This document shows positions 24,588 to 35,446 of a DNA stretch of 64,000 bases, piece by piece; the first letter of the stretch is position 1; the number at the start of each line of letters is the position of its first letter. The notes below the pieces were generated by a model. The model searched no databases. It was not told the DNA's origin and saw nothing but the letters and a program-made list of their open reading frames with translations. Source of the stretch: Marthasterias glacialis. Lineage: Eukaryota; Echinodermata; Asteroidea; Forcipulatida; Asteriidae. Location of the stretch: the NCBI GenBank assembly GCA_911728455.2, contig OU452222.1, forward strand, positions 9,074,108 to 9,138,107, given 5' to 3'. The translations under genes and the position numbers were made by a program.

Positions 24588-27500
24588 ATGGCTGGAGTGA
24601 GTAGATACCAAGCTTTTAAAGAAGAGGCCGAACAATGGTGTGGGGAAAACGCTTCTGGATGGCAGCTCCTCGTTGCAGATGAGACAGATAGACAACTCTT
24701 CTTCACTCATCAAAGCAACGAGGGATTAACATTCAGTGTAATTTGCCCATCTGGTACAGGCGAACGCGCCAGTGTTGTGAGTTCTTCAATAAATAAATGA
24801 CAATGACACCTGTTTGTGCATCAATAAATGACGTCCATATTGTTGTTATAGCTAGGAGCAAGTTTAATCAAGGACCATAGTTAACCATAGTTCCACTAAC
24901 TCTGATGATCAAACCTATGCTAGCCAATGATGGTTGCACAAGTCTAGTTGACTAGTCGCGACCAGCCTATCGAGGTTGGTGGCATCACTGTCACCAATAT
25001 AGCCGTTTCATAAGCATAGTGCAGACGGGACCAGTTGTCAGAAAAATAATAACGCTGATTTGCCGATTTTTTCATGGTCGCTTTGACGCGACATGACTAG
25101 AGTCATTCGCACTTCAACTTCAGTGAACATGTACGTCACTAACCAACCATTGGTCCTTGATCGAACTTGCCCCTGGTGGTAGGACGTCAGTCTCCATTAC
25201 TGACATCCCCTTCCAGGGATTGTCCCTCATTGTTTATGGAATTCTTAATTATAAAGCCTTCTTAATTCTTTGCCAATATGTAGGCCTATGTTAATGCTTT
25301 ATGTTTGAGTACCGCACAGTAGTCTGCTCTGATAATTGTACTCGTAGCTCTTCTTGGTCAAATTTATGCACCTTAAATTACAAAACCTTGGCCGTGTGCC
25401 ACAGCCTACGATTGGTCCTACATCCGGAACCAAGGCTGGAAACTCGGTTCACTCGGACTTCAGGCAAAAATAGGTGAAGTATTCCACTCCATCTGTAGTC
25501 TTCGTGTGGGTGAAACGAAATATATCACGGCGAGTGCATGCTCTGTTCTTGCTCCGAAAACAAAATGTCCGGGTGACCTTTGTTCCACTATTCTGATTTT
25601 ACACAATGGCGTGTTTACAGATCGCCCGTTTGCTTGCTTGGACAATATTTTGGTGTATACACGACATCCGGTTCAAACTGATTAAAACTACCATGTGAAG
25701 GGTTTCAATCATCAAAAAGACTAGTTGCGTTGATCGTAACCATCAGGATAGGGTCAGGATACTCCTAGAACTATGAGGTTCGTTCCGCTATCGTCTCCAC
25801 GAGCCTCATAGAGTGACATGTACAAAATCCTATTCGAAACTTTCTGCCCTTCACATTTACATGGCTACAGTTCTTTTTTGTAATCAGATCTCGCCAAAAC
25901 TAGGCTCTATGTGTTCTTTCAACTCTCATCGAGCGTTGCACGGGTCCAGAAAATCCACTCCGCGAACTAAACGTTGTTAAAAAGGGATAAATTCTCACCG
26001 TAACTCAGATCCCATTCAAACAGTAATGCAACAAATATGGCGTCTGGAGCTGTAAAATTAACTGGTACGCGGAACCAGCCCATAGGACCAGCGCACCGCA
26101 TAGCAGCATACCAGTTAATTTTGCAACTCCGGTCGCCATATTTGTTGCAATACTGTTTGAATGGGATCTGAGTTACGGTGAGAATTTATCCCTTTTTAAC
26201 AACGTTTAGTTTGCGGAGTGGATTTTCTGGACCCGTGCAACGCTCGATGAGAGTTGAAAGAACACATAGAGCCTAGTTTTGGCGAGATCTGATTACAAAA
26301 AAGAACTGTAGCCATGTAAATGTGAAGGGCAGAAAGTTTCGAATAGGATTTTGTACATGTCACTCTATGAGGCTCGTGGAGACGATAGCGGAACGAACCT
26401 CATAGTTCTAGGAGTAGGGTCAGGATAGGACCAAACTAAAGGGTAACACAAACTACTCAAATACATTTTCCAAGCTTGTGTACTGTAGACTTAGTCTCCA
26501 AAGTCTCCTGTGGAATTTTGTGGCAAGAGCTAGTTGGCTGGAGAGTAAACCGATAGTAATAGGGTTTTTAATGAATGATTCCTATAATTTTCTTGTAATA
26601 TCCAAGTTACTGGGCCATTTTTTTTTTAATAAGAACACAATTTTCAAATCACTACTGGAAGACTTTTTCCCTTTATGAATGAATTTGAAGGCTCATACCA
26701 TATGATCACAAAGTAATAATCTTTTTTCCTTTTTTATAGATATCTACGAGTAGTAATGATGATGTCGCGAAAATTGTAAGAAGCATCCATGCTGACAACA
26801 TTCAGGAGTACTTGGAAAAGAGTACAGCAGCTTTAGAACCTGTAAGTGTTTTACCATGGAGGTAGAAATCCATGGTATTACTCGGGTCAATCCCATTTGA
26901 TTGTTCATCATTCTGCAATTTTACCTTTCTGAGTTTGTTTATACTTTCAAATTCTCCAGTTCATTAGCTTTTGAATTTTTATACTTGTGTACGTATAACC
27001 CTTCCCGGTAATCCATGTTAGGGGATTAAGACCGCCAATCCCAATCAGTAACAAGGCAATCAGGTATAGCAAAGTCAACAAAGTTGACCTTCTTCTGAGC
27101 CTATGTGTAGAGAGGGTCTTCTTTATGGAACTGAAACCTGGACCATGAAAAAAGAGCTTCAAGATCGCCTTGATGGTACGTACACCAGGCTCCATCTGAG
27201 GGTGCAGGTTATGTCATGGCGAGAGCGCAAGCCCAAAGAACAGATTTACAGAATCATTCCACCTATCTCTGCTATAGACCGATCCATTAAGCCCCGCCTA
27301 CTAACATGTTGACCAATCACGGCCTCGACAACACCACTGAAAGTCCTACAAAGGTCCGACATGTTAAAAACCCTGTTAGAAAAGTAAACAAACCGCTGCC
27401 ATTGTTCTGACATACAACTGCACACACAACTGTACTAACTTTTGTTTTGTTTTAATTTTTCGAATTTCTGGTGGCACAAGTCCCACGGCAGTGTACAGTC

Positions 27501-30500
27501 CCTGTACAGTCGTGTAAATGGTTTAACAGTGTCTGCATCATTGTTTGGACTCCAGGCACTGCTCAACAGGCCCTGAAGCTAAATCCATTCTGTTCACGAA
27601 AACCATGTACAAGTAAATTTTAAGTGAGTGGATCCGCTACGTGTGTGTGTGGCCGCAACCGAACCAGTGCTGCGATTGTTGCAAGAAAGTCACACCATTT
27701 GCTGTTGCTAGGCAGTTGCTAAGGTAGGTGAGGCTTAATGGATCGATCTATTGTTGCTCAACCTAGAGTATGCTTTGCTGACCACTGCTATCGTGCTGAA
27801 GACCAGGTCGTACCGGATGTATCACGTTACTGTTGTTATCATATCTTTCTGGTAGTGAAACCAGAGGACCCTCAAAAACAACTAGCACTGTGACCTGTAG
27901 GCCTGAAGATACCCGTGTAGAGAAGAAGTTGAAGAAATGTCAGTTTTAGATGTGGGAGGAAAACCCCAAATAGGGAAAACTCACGCAATCAGGTTAGGAC
28001 TAAACACCCAATCCACATGAAAAGCTCCGGTCCAGGATTTGAACTGGGGTCACAGAGGTGAAAGGCAGGGAAGAAACCCACACTGAGACTTCTGTGCCCT
28101 AATAAAGGATGAAGACCTTTCAACTGCATTGATGTGATTGGCGGAGACACGGAATATACAATTGAAGACCGACCAAACATAATGAGGGATAAAGAGTCCT
28201 GGCATGGCATTGTGACTGGGATCTCAGTTGCGACCGCTAGATGACGATGAACAAGTCAAACAGTTAAAAGAAGCCTTTTGGCAGGAAATGCAAAGCACAT
28301 ACATGCCTGGATCTTTCAGCTTTCAGCACCATGGAGATGCTCCATGGTGATGCTCCATGGTGATGCCAATGGTTTGTAGGAAGATAATCAAAATGCTACA
28401 ACCTGTGGACTTCGTTTTGCAACCTTTTGAGGAACTTTCATCATTGTTATTCTCCACTCGTACTGTTTTTAAACTCTTTTCAAACAGTGTTATGAAAAAA
28501 AGTAAAAAAAAAACATATTTGTCAAGAAATGATTAGATACATATTTTTTTAAACTATTAGATGATGAACACCTAAAGATTACAAAGGTGTTGAAAAAAAC
28601 AAAATTGTCCATCCGAAAAAATTTTACTTATAACACTGTGAAAAACAAAAGCAGTGCTTTTTCATTTTCCATTGACTTATGGTGAGTGCGAACAAAGTAG
28701 TTTAAGAAAAAGAAGGCTTTTTTAGACCTAAAATGATTTAGAATTTTAAAAACTGGTTCATTAAAACGCTCCTGTTTTCAATGTGGTTTTTTTTCAGCTT
28801 GTGAACCCTACTTTAAGCGGAGAGGATGAAGCGTATGAAGATAGTGAAACTGAAATGGACTACTATGGCAATGAACTGTATGAAGAGGAACCACCACCAG
28901 TAAGGTAGGCGGGGTTTGTATTGTGGTATGATAGGTTGACACTTTACAGTCCCAAGAGACCATAGACAACTTCGCAAATACTCAAGACGTGCGTGTTAGC
29001 TGTGGAAAGAGGTGCATGCTGGTCTGGTTAGTGACAAATGCTGTGTAAGTTGTACACTGGCGACTGATGACTCTCTGATATTGCTGGATATGCCACTGAT
29101 TTTGTTGTCAAGAACATCTTCTCACTTTTTTTTAAAGCAGGAATGCTGTGGCCGAGGTTTATGAGGAAGACTCTAACTTGATGAGATACTCAGGATCAGG
29201 ATCTCAAACCTCAGTACGGCGACTTATTTTGGGTAAGCTCAGTGATTCTAACCCCACACCCCTTCCCAACAAGCCATCAGGCTGGGAATTTTTCGACCAA
29301 AATCCAACGGGATCTTTTAGCGCACAAAGCAATTGAAATCTTATGGTCAGTCATTTACTCTGGATGCAAAATTTACCCTGAATAATGCTAAAAACCACTG
29401 AACTGGGATACGACAAAAAGAAAACAAAAGAAGACTAAGGAAAACTTTGCAATGAAATACAGGTAAGGTGTTGAAACAGACAAGTAAGATGGAGGGAAAC
29501 ATGCACAAGGCAAAGAATCTCGAAGAGAGATGCAGCATTTGTGAAAGGCGATTGGAATAGCCCTTCATTCTGCATCTAGGGATGGCTACATGTAGGTTTT
29601 ATGGTGAGAACTGAAGAAAGCCTTTATGCTAAGAACACCATGCATGTTTTTGTGTTTTTTTCTCAACCCAATAGGCAAGAACAGATTCATACACAGTTGT
29701 GACAAAATCTGTTAACGAAAGTTGTTATCAGGATGCAAGATTTATAACAATAATCGTGCACAGTTATAATGCATCAAGTCTGTGGTAAATAACACTCCTG
29801 GCGCCGAATTATCAAGTCAGGTTTAGATTGTTCAGAATGCTTTCTTGATGCAGAACAACCAGTCTGAACTCTTTGAAAGGAATACAAGGCGAGGTGGTTA
29901 GTGCATACCGCTGCCAGACCAGGCCACAAACACCAATGTGAGCCCATGTATGATAAGTGTACTGGGTTCTTTTACGTGCGTTACACGACACACAGGACCT
30001 ACAAGCTTAACATCCCATCCGAAGAACAAAGCACTTACGGTTACGGAAGTGCCACAATCAGACGAGACTGAAACACACTCTCTGAGACCACTACACTGTA
30101 GGTGCACAACCAATCAGCCATGACACTCCAATGTCAAGTACTCAACTTTAAACTGAAAAGTTATGCAATGGGAGACTTTTGAGACGATAGCGGGTGTCCC
30201 ACAGACCGGTCCTTTTCCATTGTTCTCAGCGAGGAAAACAATGGAAAAGGATCGGTCTGTGAGACACCCGCTATCGTCTCAAAAGTCTCCCATTGAATGA
30301 AAGTCTATTCTGTTTTTTTAGAATAATTCACTGGTAGTCTTCTTGTCACAGATCTAAAGATGTTCAGACAATCCGATGGCAAGTTTGGTATACGGGGTAG
30401 TCCAAGGAATGACAATTTGTTTCTTTGGGTAAGTACGAGTGATGATTTATCTAATATCGAGATAAAAATATTAACTATATATCCATATGAAAAATGAATC

Positions 30501-33500
30501 CTGACGCCAACACATGTACATGAAACACAGTAATTTAGCACATTTCAATTCGGTTGAATACTTACTTCAAATTTTTGACAAATACATATACTTTATTTTC
30601 TGTCATAAATCAGCATTAAGGCCAGCAGGGCCCATAATTTCATAGAGTTGTTTAATAGCAATCTCTGCTAAGGAAAAACAAGAGGGGAACCAGTCACAAA
30701 CAGTCCACATGACATATGGTATATGTATTTTGGCTGGTAATCTTTTTTGCTTAGCAAAATTGTATTGTGCTTAGATAGTTTTTGTTGTGATTGGGTTAGG
30801 TTGGGCCTAGGTGTGATAAGAAACATTAATGGATATTTATATGAAAATAATTATGAATTGTTTATATTGACCCCTTGCACCAACATCACACGCAGCCACT
30901 GTCTCGCCATTTGGGGAATCGAATTGCACGTAAACATTATGGTAAGCGGGAGTATATGATGAATATAACATGATGTAATAATAATGTTATAAATAATTGG
31001 ACAGGATGTACAGCTGACAGATTTTGATACTGAATCCCCGCTGACTAAAGACCTGGTTCACTATGCGAAGAAGTATAACGAAAGACCAGAGCTTCATCTG
31101 GAGGTGATATTCCCGAATGATTACCCGATGTCTCCGCCATTCATCAGGGTCATTAAGCCAAGAATGAAATTCTTAACAGGTAAAGTACAGGGGAGAATTA
31201 TTTTACAATGATAAGAATTTGGGAGGAAAATCATCCTTACTTGAAGCTGAATTAAGAGGACGTGGTTACAACGTGATTGAGCCACAGGCACGTAAAGGCA
31301 CCTTTGGTAGCCAGCTAGGTCGACTCGTATATGACCCTTGAGCATAGCCAGGGATCGAAAGTGTTTGATTTTTACGGAAGGAGGAAAACCACAGGGCCCA
31401 GAGAAAAACCCTCATGGCCCAGGAGAGAACCAACACACATGTCTACTCACTAGCTCTAGCCGGGAATCAAACCAGAGCTATAGTGGTGAGAGGCGAGCCC
31501 TTAACGCACTAGCCACCTATGCCATGGCCTAATTATTTTGGACAACTGTGACATGCTTGTTGTTGAGTCTATCTCAAATGACTAAAGCATAAAATCAGCA
31601 AAGCATAAACCAATAATACCAAAAATAGATTACTAGCCAAAATACAATTCCACATGTACCTTTTGTGACTGGTTTCCTTCTTAGTCTGCTTAAGTAGTTC
31701 TATTGGGTCCGTCTTCACCTAAACGGGCTAAAGTAACTGAGCCATTTTAGACTGGTTTCACTGAAGACTAGTTCCTGGCTGTACAGCGCCACCTTGTGGT
31801 CGTCGGTTGTATTTAAATAACATTGCATTTGGTTAGTCCAAACTATTGATGTTATGTCAATGATGCAATACTGGCCTTCCAAACCATCATGCAGTTACCA
31901 GTGATTGTTGGAGATCTGATGCTTTAGTACGAATATAAAAATACTGGTTTCTTATACAGCACATATTTCCTAGTAGCTAGATCAAGGCACTTTACAACTA
32001 GCCCTGTTCATCAGGCATACTTTAATAAATCCACAAACTTTCTCAACTCCTTGGGAAGCATGCAACCTCAAGTTGCTTGTTATTAGCCCTGAGGGGTTAA
32101 GCCAGCATAATACCACCTTAGCCCTCGCAGATTCACATTTATACACCCGGGTTAAGAGAAGCAATGGTTAAGTGTTTTGCTCAAGGACACAGGTGTCTTG
32201 ACTGGGATTCGAACCCACACTCGGATGAGTTCATTCATGCTTGGCAGAAGACTGGATCTTGTTTAAAAAGGGTTTTACACATCCATTCATCAAAACTCAT
32301 TCACTCCCAAATTCCAGGCATTTTGGGGGGTTCCACACCATGTTGTAAATTATTCAGATGTGACTGTTTGTCTTATAATGCAGGGCATGTGACAGTAGGG
32401 GGCAGTATTTGTATGGAGTTATTGACTAAATCTGGCTGGCGACCAACTAATGATATAGAGGTAAGTACAGGTGCATATCCTCTTGTAATATACAGTGTTG
32501 TATCCAAAAAAATCCATTACACGACACACAAATCTGAAACTGTACAAACATAGCTCATTAAAACTATCTTTGATTAACACACAAACCCAATGGCAGGCAT
32601 GATCCTTCATGGAGACAATGAGCCTTATTTTTGACTGCAAGAGGCCGCCCTTTGGGGTAAATTGGGGGTCAAACCATAGAAATAGTGTGGTGAACCAGAT
32701 GCATTCAGATTTCTAATAAAGCAGTTAATATATAACTTTTGAGATTATTTTTTATTTACAGTTTTATAATGTAATCAGCGTAAGATATTTGCCTGAAAAA
32801 AATTTGGATTTTTATTTTTTTGAAATATTTTGTACTTTCAAAATGGAATAAGTAGTGCGCCCTCTGGCTGTCGAAAATATGGCCTATTGCCTCCATGCCC
32901 CTGTTCATTGCATCCATGCCCTTTGGAATGTTCAAGTAGAAATTAAAGTTTCCCTGATAGAGGTGCCCTTTGCTATTAAGGAAAACTGCCTTGCCCTTAC
33001 AAGAGCCCAGTATGAGTCCTGCAATAGTACAGACATGCCATGCTTTTAAACACAGAGACTCTTTTTTGTGGGTGACAAAATTATACCAAAATCAATTTTT
33101 CTTTAGTGAGGCGATGATATACATAGTATGTATCATGTTTTTTTTACATTAAAACATTACATGGTATGGTACACTTATGATCATAAACATAAATTGACCC
33201 ATTTTGATCACAGTTGATCAATGCATCAATAGACCGATCCATTAAGCCCCGCCAACTAACGTATTCACCAATCACAGCCTTGACAACGCCACTGAAAGTC
33301 CGACAAAGACTCCATTAGAAAAGTAAACAAACTGCCGCCATTGTTTGTTCTGACACACAACAGCACACACACATCTGTACTTACTTTTGTTTTGTTTTAA
33401 TTTTTTCGTATTTCTGTTGGTGCAAATCCCACAGCAGTGGTCCCTGTACAGTTGTGTAAAAGTGGTTTAACAGTGTTCCTGTCTGCATTGACTCAAGGCA

Positions 33501-33903
33501 CTGCTCAAAAGGCCACGAAAGTAAATGATTAATGTATACCGTTCACGAAAACCATGTGCGTGTGTGTGTATCGGATACGTGTGTGTGGCCGCAACTGAAC
33601 CACCGCTGCGATCGTGACAAGAGAAAGTCACGCCATGTGCTGTTGCTAGGCAGTTGCTAAGGTAGGCGGGGCTTAATGGATCGGTCTATTGTTGGAGATA
33701 AAGGGATTGGTCCTAACCTGGCATTGATATTGATCTTTCTGACTCATTTGTTAATGCAGAGCATCTTGGTACAAGTACGATCAGCAATCATGTCTGATCC
33801 CAATGCAAGGCTTGATCCAACACAAGCAAACACGGCATACACCATGACAGAAGCCAAGACAGCATTCCAAAGGATGGTTCAACGATACAAATGGGATAAG
33901 TAA
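24588..33903 (+). CDS. UBE2Q-like ubiquitin-conjugating enzyme E2
   Basis: E2 enzyme that would carry ubiquitin as a thioester on a catalytic cysteine. Eight exons: 24588-24776, 26740-26841, 28798-28904, 29141-29232, 30352-30428, 31005-31179, 32384-32460, 33760-33903. Total 963 nt, 320 residues plus TAA, with all splice sites GT-AG and phases closing. The UBC fold occupies about residues 155-318: VRRLILDLKMF (helix 1), LHLEVIFPNDYPMSPPFIRV (residues about 210-229), then GHVTVGGSICMELLTKSGW with the catalytic Cys at 257. As in UBE2Q proteins there is no canonical HPN motif; HVT sits where it would be, and CMELLTK.GW is shared with UBE2Q1/2. An acidic, tyrosine-containing linker (exon 3) precedes the fold. 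The first about 95 residues show no obvious match to the RWD-like N-terminus of vertebrate UBE2Q1/2, and at 320 residues the protein is shorter than UBE2Q1 (about 420). It is therefore a divergent member or separate subfamily, and I give no gene symbol. ATG 24588 has purine context and opens a clean exon. Confidence 0.88.
24855..25173. mobile_element. TIR element (MITE) in UBE2Q-like intron 1
   Basis: The left end GGAGCAAGTTTAATCAAGGA (then CCA) is inverted at the right end as TGGTCCTTGATCGAACTTGC (then CCC), about 22 bp with two mismatches. Length is about 320 bp. The interior has no coding potential. No convincing target-site duplication was seen by eye. Confidence 0.6.
25576..25690 (+). 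repeat. Interspersed repeat, second copy of the 14955 family
   Basis: Shares GACCTTTG.TCC, TTACA.AATGGCG and ACATCCGG..CAA.CTG with 14955-15075 in the same order. It sits just upstream of the large foldback element in UBE2Q-like intron 1. Confidence 0.45.
25749..25761 (+). repeat. 13-bp direct repeat, left flank of foldback element
   Basis: TAGGGTCAGGATA immediately precedes the left arm and is repeated exactly at 26415-26427 after the right arm. This is what an insertion target-site duplication would look like. Confidence 0.75.
25762..26414. mobile_element. Foldback element: 306-bp inverted repeat arms with 41-bp spacer
   Basis: Left arm 25762-26067 and right arm 26109-26414 are reverse complements over 306 bp, with about six mismatches found by eye, four of them next to the spacer. 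The outer end is CTCCTAGAACTATGAGG. Exact 13-bp direct repeats flank it. There is no open frame of note, so it is non-autonomous or otherwise unassigned. It lies in intron 1 of the UBE2Q-like gene, so the pre-mRNA would contain a hairpin of about 300 bp, long enough to be a substrate for ADAR or Dicer (inference). Confidence 0.9.
26415..26427 (+). repeat. 13-bp direct repeat, right flank of foldback element
   Basis: Exact copy of 25749-25761 (TAGGGTCAGGATA), abutting the right arm end. Confidence 0.75.
26466..26565 (+). repeat. Interspersed repeat shared with AFG3L2 intron 1
   Basis: Contains AGTCTCCTGTGGAATTTTGT followed by GGCAAGAGC and CCGATAGTAATA. The same blocks occur in order at 51190-51280. 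Confidence 0.6.
27274..27753. mobile_element. MITE with TIR TAGACCGATCCATTAAGC, copy 1
   Basis: Left end TAGACCGATCCATTAAGCCC and right end GGCTTAATGGATCGATCTA are inverted. Total about 480 bp. The element matches 33227-33691 along its length (CCAATCAC..CC, GACAAC.CCACTGAAAGTCC, GAAAACCATGT) and a shorter diverged relative is at 61850-62056. Non-autonomous. It lies in UBE2Q-like intron 2. Confidence 0.8.
27840..28110 (-). mobile_element. tRNA-derived SINE, family D
   Basis: On the minus strand it has a T-arm/box B-like CCCCAGTTCAAATCCTGGAC (from 28030-28049) followed by conserved blocks including the complement of CCTGTAGGCCTGAAGATACC. The 3' half matches 17046-17190. It lies in UBE2Q-like intron 2. 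Confidence 0.6.
29880..30130 (+). mobile_element. SINE-like repeat, related to 47870-47960
   Basis: Contains GATAAGTGTACTGGGTTCTT, TTACGTGCGTTACACGACAC, ACAGGACCTA and CATCCCATCCGAAGAAC, all present in order at 47873-47945. It begins with GGCGAGGTGGTTAGTGCATA, which resembles a tRNA box A. Intron 4 of the UBE2Q-like gene. Confidence 0.55.
30166..30295. mobile_element. Small foldback element: about 62-bp inverted arms
   Basis: CAATGGGAGACTTTTGAGAC at the left is exactly inverted at the right end of the segment. The arms continue inward for about 62 bp with three or four mismatches around a spacer of about 6 bp. Its arm contains GAGACGATAGCGG (30181-30193), which also occurs in the arm of the 653-bp foldback (26379-26391). 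It lies in UBE2Q-like intron 4. Confidence 0.85.
30629..30775. mobile_element. Truncated MITE, relative of 22223-22416
   Basis: GGGCCCATAATTTCATAGAG and TTTTGGCTGGTAATC are in the same order as in 22223-22416; the right end is incomplete (ends near ATTGTGCTTAG). Confidence 0.5.
31255..31520 (-). mobile_element. tRNA-derived SINE, family B
   Basis: The minus strand has GGTGGCTAGTGCGTTAAGGG (box A-like), CTCGCCTCTCACCACT and GGTTTGATTCCCGGC (box B-like). It then carries the blocks seen in the plus-strand copy at 40020-40300. It lies just after exon 6 of the UBE2Q-like gene. Confidence 0.7.
31975..32230 (-). mobile_element. tRNA-derived SINE, family A related
   Basis: On the minus strand GTGGGTTCGAATCCCAGTCA (box B) is followed by AGACACCTGTGTCCTTGAGC and AAAACACTTAACCATTGCTT. 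The body then matches 17540-17770. It lies in UBE2Q-like intron 6. Confidence 0.7.
33227..33691. mobile_element. MITE with TIR CAATAGACCGATCCATTAAG, copy 2
   Basis: The left end CAATAGACCGATCCATTAAG (then CCCCGCC) is exactly inverted at the right end, GGCGGGGCTTAATGGATCGG (then TCTATTG). The length is 465 bp and the inverted ends are about 27 bp. It is the best preserved of three family members here. It lies in UBE2Q-like intron 7 and has no coding capacity. Confidence 0.88.
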
Positions 33904-34059
33904 TGCATTTTGTGTTGTAACTGGCAAGACATGTCCCCAAATCAGTCCCAAGTTCTCCAATCTATGAACAGTTTGGATTCTGATAAGATTAGTTTGCCCA
34001 TAGAGCAAGTGGGATAGTTTGCCTATACACATGTAATAGGCATTTATTACTCACTTACA

Positions 34060-34363
34060 AACAAAGCACCTTGCACTATTGCTACTGCTGTTCATTGGGC
34101 CTTAAGCATTCCTAAAAACATCTCAACTCCTTTTGAGTATGCAGCACCTGAAACCAAATGGGCACACAGGTTGCTAATCATTCACATCAATAATCTCTAC
34201 CCTAGCAGGTACTCATTTACTCTTGGGTGATGAGAAGCAATTATAGTTAAGTGTCTTGGCCAAGGACACAAGTGTCAAGGCTGGGATTCGAACCCACCCA
34301 TTGATGACTCTGCCATCAGATCTTGAGTTCGATGCTGTAGACCACTCGGCCACGACATGCTAG
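34060..34363 (-). mobile_element. tRNA-derived SINE, family A
   Basis: The minus strand starts GCATGTCGTGGCCGAGTGGT (box A-like), has GGGTTCGAATCCCAGCC (box B) and then ACACTTGTGTCCTTGGCCAA and GACACTTAACTATAATTGCT. The same organisation is seen at 42773-43110. Confidence 0.75.
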
Positions 34364-35446
34364 GCCTAGTCCCATGCAAAGCATTGTTTGATCAACTCTC
34401 CTGATTCAGTCAAATTCAAGTTAAACATGCAATGGATTATGAAAGATCTGAGTTAGTGATGAAGGAATGGACAGCATTTGTGGTCTGAAGAGAATATCTC
34501 ATCCAATCCTCAAGTTCTTAACTAGTTGTCGCCGGATGACCTGTTTACATTTAAATGTTTCCCCTGCCTGGAAACAGAACCAATGTAACGACGCCATTGT
34601 GTAAAATTTGAATATCGGAGCGAAGGTCGCCTGGACATTCCACTGCTGGGCATGCACAAACCACACACACACACCGTCTAACGCTTCACTTCATCCACAC
34701 AAAGCCCAAAGAGATCTTGAATATTTGGGTGTCTTCTGGCTATTGAGGGGTGTTTCTTTTGTGTAATTCCCAATTCCAGACCTTTGTCCTTTTGTTCCAA
34801 GAAGAGGATTAGGAGACATGGAGAGGCTTCCACCATGGTTTATTCATTGCATTTTGGCTCAATGGAGGAGTGAGCTGAGAATTGAGTCATGGTTCCGGAT
34901 TTAGTACCACTCCTATGCCATAAGCAACAGCCAATGTTTTGCAATTCACGGTGCGTGAATTTGACATTTTTCAAACGGATGATAGAATAAAGACAATCTT
35001 TGTTCTCTTGGCATAGTCAAGTCAGGGTTTCTTTGTGCCAGAGGTACTCTCAAAGAAAAATGATTCCAGCAATTCCGCCAAAAGAATCCCGCCGGGGGGG
35101 ACGGGACAAGAAAGAATCCCGGCAACTGGTTAAGTAACATATCGCTTATTAATTTGGCCCATTTTCATGGCACTGCTTATAAATGCAGAATTATGTTTTA
35201 TGCAGGGCAATGAAATTGGGCCCTGATCTGTGAAAGTTTATGACAGTTAGTTTGTACAAGTATGAGAAAAATAGTGCATTTATGTACAAAAGTTTCCTTT
35301 TTTGTTTATGTAATTTCAGTTGACAAATCGATTACTTATCAGCACATAAATCACCCCATATTTACAAAGTACTGTTGACAAATTACCAAAGGCGTGTAAG
35401 CTTCAGTGATACACCAAAATACTTTAGTTCAATGGGTCAAGTCTCA

